Below are positions 44,519-48,593 of a stretch of 48,593 nt of DNA, piece after piece. The notes beneath the pieces are model-generated. The model had not been told where the DNA came from. It ran no database searches and was given only the letters and a program-made list of their open reading frames with translations. The translations under genes were made by a program, and so were the position numbers. The first letter of the stretch is position 1; every line of letters begins with the position of its first letter. Origin of the DNA: Chitinophagaceae bacterium (lineage in GTDB: Bacteria; Bacteroidota; Bacteroidia; Chitinophagales; Chitinophagaceae); contig CANGYR010000017.1 in the NCBI GenBank assembly GCA_947458275.1, positions 1 through 48,593 of the forward strand, in the 5' to 3' direction.

Positions 44519-45562
44519 ATGTCATCCACCAGAAATATCAGAGAGCTAAGTCTACCGGAATTAAAAGAATATTTTGAATCCATCGGAGATAAAAAATTCC
44601 GTGCCATGCAGGCTTATGAATGGCTTTGGAAGAAGCAAGCGCGAAGTTTTGATGACATGAGCAATTTATCCATAGACCTGCGAAAAAAACTTTCTGAAGA
44701 TTTTGATTTTAATGCCATCAAAGTTGATGCCACTCAATACAGTCATGACGGAACGGTAAAATCCAGATTCAAAACACATGACAATCATCTCATAGAAGGC
44801 GTATTGATTCCCACAGAAAAAAGAAATACGGCTTGTGTATCTTCTCAGGTTGGATGCAGTCTGACTTGCAAATTCTGTGCGACAGGAAAAATGGAGCGCA
44901 AACGCAATTTGGATTTTGATGAAATATACGATCAGGTAGCACTCTTGAATGACCAGAGCGAGAAAGTGTACGGAAAAAAACTGACCAATATTGTTTACAT
45001 GGGTATGGGCGAACCATTGCTCAACTATAAGAATGTACTCAAATCCATCGACCGCATTACGGCTTCCGATAGCATGGGCATGAGTCCTAAACGAATTACC
45101 GTCTCTACCGCCGGTGTGGCAAAGATGATCAAACAATTGGGAGACGACAAAGTAAGATTCAATCTGGCGCTTTCTCTTCATGCTCCTACCGACAAGCAGA
45201 GAGATGAAATCATGCCTATTAATGAGACAAATACAATTGACAAACTCATTGAAGCACTGAATTATTTTTACGAACAGACAAAAAATGACATCACGCTGGA
45301 ATACATTCTTTTCAAAGATGTAAATGACAGTTTGAAGGATGCTGAAAATCTGGTTAAGATTTACAGGAAAATTCCTACCCACTTAATTAATGTAATTGAA
45401 TACAATCCCATTGCAGGCGGAGAATTCATTAAGCCCTCAGAAGATGCCACACAAAGTTTCACAGATTTTCTTGCAAAGAATAAGGTGAATGTCCGTGTAA
45501 GACGCAGTCGCGGTAAAGACATAGATGCGGCTTGCGGGCAGTTGGCAAATAAGGATAATTAG
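44519..45562 (+). CDS. rlmN: 23S rRNA (adenine2503-C2)-methyltransferase
   Basis: 347 residues from the ATG at 44519 (MSSTRNIRELSLPELKEYF). A longer in-frame start 32 codons upstream would only translate the repeat and is rejected. It is a radical-SAM enzyme with cluster ligands Cys113, Cys117, Cys120 (CSLTCKFC) and the methyl-carrying Cys339 in DAACGQL. It methylates A2503 of 23S rRNA and A37 of some tRNAs. Length is normal. Confidence 0.96.
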   Translation: MSSTRNIRELSLPELKEYFESIGDKKFRAMQAYEWLWKKQARSFDDMSNLSIDLRKKLSEDFDFNAIKVDATQYSHDGTVKSRFKTHDNHLIEGVLIPTEKRNTACVSSQVGCSLTCKFCATGKMERKRNLDFDEIYDQVALLNDQSEKVYGKKLTNIVYMGMGEPLLNYKNVLKSIDRITASDSMGMSPKRITVSTAGVAKMIKQLGDDKVRFNLALSLHAPTDKQRDEIMPINETNTIDKLIEALNYFYEQTKNDITLEYILFKDVNDSLKDAENLVKIYRKIPTHLINVIEYNPIAGGEFIKPSEDATQSFTDFLAKNKVNVRVRRSRGKDIDAACGQLANKDN

Positions 45563-45635
45563 AAAATGTGAAAATTTGAAGATGTGAAGATGATGCAACC
45601 TCTCAAACATATCAAACCTCTGAAACTATTTTCTT
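45563..45635. repeat. GATGTG-type quasi-repeat after rlmN
   Basis: AAAATGTGAAAATTTGAAGATGTGAAGATG-type units (45563-45593) are followed by AACCTCTCAAAC/CAAACCTCTG units (45596-45627). It is the same family as the blocks at 9080 and 37497. Confidence 0.6.
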
Positions 45636-45683
45636 AACTTCGTACTTCATTACTGTTGAAAAACAGCATAAAATTTAAACTTC

Positions 45684-46679
45684 ATGAGCCAGTCGCAATT
45701 CCGAAAATTTATCGGAAAAAAGAAAAACAGTGTTATTAAAGAAGCCTATCGTCAGGAAAAGAAAAAAGTAAAAAAAGAAAGGGCCGCCTATTTCGATAAA
45801 ATTAAAGAAGAAAAATACCAGGCAAGGATGGCTGCCAAGAATGCTGCGAAAGCCGGTGGCAAATCAACATCACCTCAGACTCCAAATAAAAAAACCGAAG
45901 GAAAAGGTATAGCTAAAAAGACAGCTGCCAATGTTTCTGCAGGACATCCATCTATGCCGCTGAATAAATTCATCGCACATTGTGGTGTTTGTTCCCGTAG
46001 AGATGCCGTAGCTTTAATTAGTGACGGGAAAATTAAAGTCAATGGAATAGTTGCTACGGAGCCGGGGTATAAGATTTTGCCTAATGACGAGGTTGTATAC
46101 AACAATAAAAAAATATTCGTCACAAAAAACCTCGTTTACATTCTGCTCAATAAACCTAAGGATTATATTACTACAACCGATGACCCGGAAGGCAGAAAAA
46201 CTGTTTTACAACTCATTCAAAAAGCAACAGAAGAAAGGGTTTACCCAATCGGGCGTCTGGACAGAAATACATCCGGAGTATTGCTGCTGACTAACGATGG
46301 TGATCTCACACAAAAGTTATCGCACCCAAGCTATGAAATAAAAAAGGTGTATGAAGTAAAGCTCGACAAGTTGCTGACTAAAAATGATTTTGAAAAAATA
46401 TTAAAGGGGCTTGTACTGGAAGACGGAGCTGTTAAGGTAGACAGCCTGGCTTATGCAGATGCAAAAGACAAATCTATTATAGGCATAGAAATTCACAGCG
46501 GAAGAAATCGCATTGTTCGCCGCATTTTTGAAAGCCTGGGATACGATGTTAAAGGCCTTGACAGAGTAATGTATGCCGGACTTACCAAGAAAAATGTTGA
46601 ACGTGGCAAATGGCGGTATCTCAGTGAAAAAGAAATCAGGTTATTGAAATATCTAAATGCTTCAAAAAAGAAAATCTGA
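45684..46679 (+). CDS. RsuA/RluB-family pseudouridine synthase with basic N-terminal extension
   Basis: 331 residues. An extra Lys/Glu-rich N-terminus (1-88) precedes an S4 RNA-binding domain (about 91-150, MPLNKFIAHCGVCSRRDAVALI) and the catalytic domain. The catalytic Asp193 is in PIGRLDRNTSGVLLLTNDG, and the nearby IHSGRNRIVRRIFESLGYDV is typical of RsuA/RluB. It changes a uridine of rRNA, probably in 23S, to pseudouridine. The exact site (RluB, RluE or RluF type) cannot be told. Confidence 0.92.
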   Translation: MSQSQFRKFIGKKKNSVIKEAYRQEKKKVKKERAAYFDKIKEEKYQARMAAKNAAKAGGKSTSPQTPNKKTEGKGIAKKTAANVSAGHPSMPLNKFIAHCGVCSRRDAVALISDGKIKVNGIVATEPGYKILPNDEVVYNNKKIFVTKNLVYILLNKPKDYITTTDDPEGRKTVLQLIQKATEERVYPIGRLDRNTSGVLLLTNDGDLTQKLSHPSYEIKKVYEVKLDKLLTKNDFEKILKGLVLEDGAVKVDSLAYADAKDKSIIGIEIHSGRNRIVRRIFESLGYDVKGLDRVMYAGLTKKNVERGKWRYLSEKEIRLLKYLNASKKKI

Positions 46680-46739
46680 TTCCGTTAATTAACTCCCTAG
46701 TCTAACCTCCACAATACAATTAGCTCTTTGTTATGGAGA

Positions 46740-47498
46740 ATGATTGTAATTTATTTAAAAGCAAAATACATTCTTTTGAAAAAAAATATCTTCGACATAG
46801 TTTTTGAGAATGATTCATTTATTGCCGTGAATAAATCTTCAGGGTTGCTATCTATTCCGGACAGAACGCAATCGGAGAAGTCATTAAAAGAAATGTTGAC
46901 TGAAAAATACGGATCAATTTACACTGTTCACAGACTGGATAAAGAGACAAGTGGGTTAATTTTGTTTGCCAGAAATGAAGCTACTCATAAATACTTGTGC
47001 AGTTTATTTGAAGAGCGAAAAATTGAAAAATATTATGTAGGAATAGTTATAGGGTTGCCCAATGAAAAATCCGGAATAATAGATGCCCCTATATCTGAAC
47101 ATCCCACCATTAAAGGACAAATGATAGTGCATAGAAACGGCAAGCCATCCTCCACTGAATTTGAAGTGCTGGAAGGAAACAGACATTATTCCTTGGTGTC
47201 TTTTCAATTACATACGGGCAGAACACATCAGATACGCGTACACGCTAAAAATATCGGGAACCCATTGGCATGTGATGCGATTTATGGCGATGGAAAACCG
47301 GTTTTATTATCTTCGATTAAGAAGAAATTTAAGCTCAGCAAACACGATGAAGAAGAGCGACCAATGATAGGCCGGCTCTCACTGCACTCACACAAGTTGA
47401 TTTTTAATGATGAACAGGGCGTTCGTCACGAAATTATTGCTACTATCCCAAAAGAATTTACGGCGTTGATGACTCAATTGAAAAAGAATAATCAGTGA
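46740..47498 (+). CDS. RluA-family pseudouridine synthase
   Basis: 252 residues from the ATG at 46740; a TTG four codons upstream is in frame but not needed. The catalytic Asp67 is in VHRLDKETSGLILFAR. RTHQIRVHAKNIGNPLACDAIYG is the second family mark. It has no S4 domain, so it fits the RluA/RluC-like short type that modifies rRNA or tRNA. It follows the RsuA/RluB-type gene by 60 bases. It is convergent with rimM. Confidence 0.92.
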   Translation: MIVIYLKAKYILLKKNIFDIVFENDSFIAVNKSSGLLSIPDRTQSEKSLKEMLTEKYGSIYTVHRLDKETSGLILFARNEATHKYLCSLFEERKIEKYYVGIVIGLPNEKSGIIDAPISEHPTIKGQMIVHRNGKPSSTEFEVLEGNRHYSLVSFQLHTGRTHQIRVHAKNIGNPLACDAIYGDGKPVLLSSIKKKFKLSKHDEEERPMIGRLSLHSHKLIFNDEQGVRHEIIATIPKEFTALMTQLKKNNQ

Positions 47499-47508
47499 TT
47501 TTGATTAA

Positions 47509-48030
47509 TCAGGCGTTCGTATAGATATCCAGAAGTCCTTCAGGAAGATCAACTACTACTTCTTTCTTTATTTTATCTATTTTTTTCAGACTTTCCTCGT
47601 GTATAGGAATGAGGGCTTCATTTCCTTTATAAATAACTGTACATAATATTTGATGGGGCTGTTCAATTACCTCTACAATTTCTCCGATCAGCTGATCAAT
47701 ATCAAATAATTTGTATCCAAGAAGGGCGATAGGAGCCGATGTAGAGGAGTGCTCTATGAAATCAATTTCCTGCAACCATACTTCTTTTGGAGTAAGCTTG
47801 CGGGCTGCTTCCTTGGTGACAATCCCTTCAAGCTTTAAGAAGGTTTCGTTATCAGATTTAGCTGATGTTTTTTCAATAAAATACGGAATGAATGAATCTT
47901 TTTTATCTTCAATAAAAATCGCTTCAAGTCCTTTCAATGCGGTTTTTTTTCCCAGGCTATGATGCAGTATAAGATCTCCATGAAGACCATGGCTGGCAGC
48001 AAGTTTTCCTATTTTAAAATACTGTGACAT
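47509..48030 (-). CDS. rimM: Ribosome maturation factor RimM
   Basis: 173 residues. The N-terminal beta-barrel begins YFKIGKLAASHGLHGDLILH, and the C-terminal PRC-barrel contains LLGYKLFDIDQLIGEIVEV and ALIPIHEESLKKIDKIKKEVVVDLPEGLLDI. It helps assembly of the 30S head around protein S19. The usual partners rpsP and trmD are not next to it; here it stands just beyond the rRNA operon. Confidence 0.94.
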   Translation of the reverse strand: MSQYFKIGKLAASHGLHGDLILHHSLGKKTALKGLEAIFIEDKKDSFIPYFIEKTSAKSDNETFLKLEGIVTKEAARKLTPKEVWLQEIDFIEHSSTSAPIALLGYKLFDIDQLIGEIVEVIEQPHQILCTVIYKGNEALIPIHEESLKKIDKIKKEVVVDLPEGLLDIYTNA

Positions 48031-48044
48031 TATGGAAATGCAAG

Positions 48045-48090
48045 ATAAATTAAAAGTTTAGGAGTTTAGAGGTTTGGGAGTTTAGTTTCC
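48045..48090. repeat. TTTAAACC-type repeat (G-rich arm) between rimM and 5S rRNA
   Basis: AGTTTAGGAGTTTAGAGGTTTGGGAGTTTAG-like units at about nine-base spacing. Only the G-rich arm is present. Confidence 0.5.
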
Positions 48091-48094
48091 AAAA

Positions 48095-48130
48095 ACAAAA
48101 AAGCCTTTCATTGCTGAAAGGCTTTTGTAA
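48095..48130 (-). terminator. Terminator of the rRNA operon
   Basis: AAAAGCCTTTCA (48099-48110) pairs with TGAAAGGCTTTT (48115-48126) around TTGC. On the minus strand it lies about 10 bases after 5S rRNA and is followed by TTTTTTGTTTTTGG. Confidence 0.88.
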
Positions 48131-48136
48131 TAAATA

Positions 48137-48244
48137 TGGCAGCTACCTACTCTCCCGCATTTTGGTGCAGTACCATCGGCCATGAGGGGCTTAACTTCTC
48201 TGTTCGGTATGGGAAGAGGTGAACACCCTCGGAAAAACCACCAT
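48137..48244 (-). rRNA. rrf: 5S ribosomal RNA
   Basis: About 108 bases on the minus strand. It has the typical loop with CACCTCTTCCCATACCGAAC and GAAGTTAAGCCCCTC, and the 3' end GGGAGAGTAGGTAGCTGCCA. The 5' TGGTGG can pair with the 3' end. Ends are set by this stem and are good to a few bases. Confidence 0.92.
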
Positions 48245-48245
48245 A

Positions 48246-48350
48246 AGAAGGTAGAAATAGTTGAAGAGGTTGAAAAGATTGAATAAGTTGAAAAGGTTAA
48301 AACAGATAACCTGTTGAACAAATTGAACTTTGAACGTCTTGAACATTCTT
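48246..48350. repeat. TTGAACCT-type quasi-repeat hairpin in the 23S-5S spacer
   Basis: The left arm (48252-48300) has GTTGAAGAG/GTTGAAAAG units. The right arm (48306-48345) has CTGTTGAAC/TTGAACTTTGAACGTC units. The arms pair around AAACAGATAACC. It lies inside the rRNA operon transcript between 23S and 5S. Confidence 0.7.
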
Positions 48351-48421
48351 AATAATATTAACATACTGGAATAAGTTATAAAAGAGTAGATATTAATAAC
48401 CTAAGTTAAAAATAAAAAATA

Positions 48422-48593
48422 AAGCTTACGGGCAATTAGTACTACTCGGCTTTGATGTTACCACCTTTATACCTATAGCCTATCAACGTCATAGTCTTTG
48501 ACGACCCTTAAAAGTAAACTCATCTTAAGGAAGGTTTCACGCTTAGATGCTTTCAGCGTTTATCCTGGCTGTACGTAGCTACTCTGCATTGCA
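48422..48593 (-). rRNA. rrl: 23S ribosomal RNA, 3' end (cut by window edge)
   Basis: The last ~170 bases of 23S rRNA on the minus strand. Recognised by the conserved 3' segment ending GCCGAGTAGTACTAATTGCC and then CGTAAGCTTT, and by the upstream GTTTACTTTTAAGGGTCGTC region. The exact 3' end is estimated; the rest of the operon is outside the window. Confidence 0.9.

Noticed and set aside
44666..45382. 238-residue open frame antisense to rlmN
   Set aside because: It lies fully opposite a gene with intact radical-SAM motifs and has no recognisable domain.
48082..48321. 79-residue open frame on the minus strand
   Set aside because: It reads through 5S rRNA and the neighbouring terminator and repeat.

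Overview
The window looks like a chromosomal segment of a member of the Bacteroidota, most likely family Chitinophagaceae. The reasons are an AT-rich base composition, promoters of the TAnnTTTG type, a fourteen-gene nuo operon with a short NuoG, a TonB-ExbD-ExbD-ExbB block, and a Bacteroidota-style kynurenine cluster. The genus cannot be fixed from the sequence alone. No phage, plasmid or CRISPR locus is seen. The only mobile-looking item is a small inverted-repeat cassette carrying a four-helix-bundle (23S intervening-sequence type) gene.

Layout. 1-2317: two tandem minus-strand paralogues of secreted YadA-head/peptidase-S74 proteins, the first cut by the window edge. 2454-9077: kynurenine (tryptophan) catabolism (3-hydroxyanthranilate dioxygenase, a 2-aminomuconate-semialdehyde-dehydrogenase-like ALDH, a RidA-type deaminase fused to a four-helix-bundle protein, kynureninase, kynurenine monooxygenase), followed by pyrF. 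9207-11493: a secreted thioredoxin, an SGNH hydrolase and a beta-lactamase-like lipoprotein. 11681-13904: glutaryl-CoA dehydrogenase and 3-hydroxybutyryl-CoA dehydrogenase, which would take the glutaryl-CoA made from the kynurenine/aminomuconate branch down to acetoacetyl-CoA. 14017-16405: pgk and gap. 16581-16652: tRNA-Glu. 16777-19684: ECF sigma factor, DUF4097 membrane protein and transglutaminase-like protein. 19818-21003: DoxX and DUF1003 membrane proteins. 21110-24114: TonB/ExbD/ExbD/ExbB. 24296-25588: MacB/FtsX-type permease. 25664-39248: complete nuoA-N operon (respiratory complex I), minus strand, with a good promoter in front of nuoA. 39390-42348: small membrane protein, PstS-like lipoprotein and TPR protein. 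42499-47498: protein tyrosine phosphatase, hisS, rlmN and two pseudouridine synthases. 47509-48030: rimM. 48137-48593: 5S rRNA and the 3' end of 23S rRNA on the minus strand.

The most unusual signals are between genes. (1) A cassette of about 630 bp with roughly 63-bp terminal inverted repeats sits exactly between the ALDH stop and the ridA coding region. It supplies the ALDH stop codon and fuses its four-helix-bundle ORF in frame to RidA. (2) Many gene junctions, including junctions inside the nuo operon and the 23S-5S spacer, hold degenerate 7-9-nt quasi-repeats of three families (TTTAAACC-like, TTGAACCT-like, GGAGATGTG-like). Most are arranged as a G-rich arm followed by a C-rich arm, so that the transcript could fold into long imperfect hairpins. 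Some carry a tiny GC-rich hairpin with a GAA or GCA loop. No gap longer than 300 bases lacks a gene apart from 16406-16776, which holds the tRNA and two hairpins.
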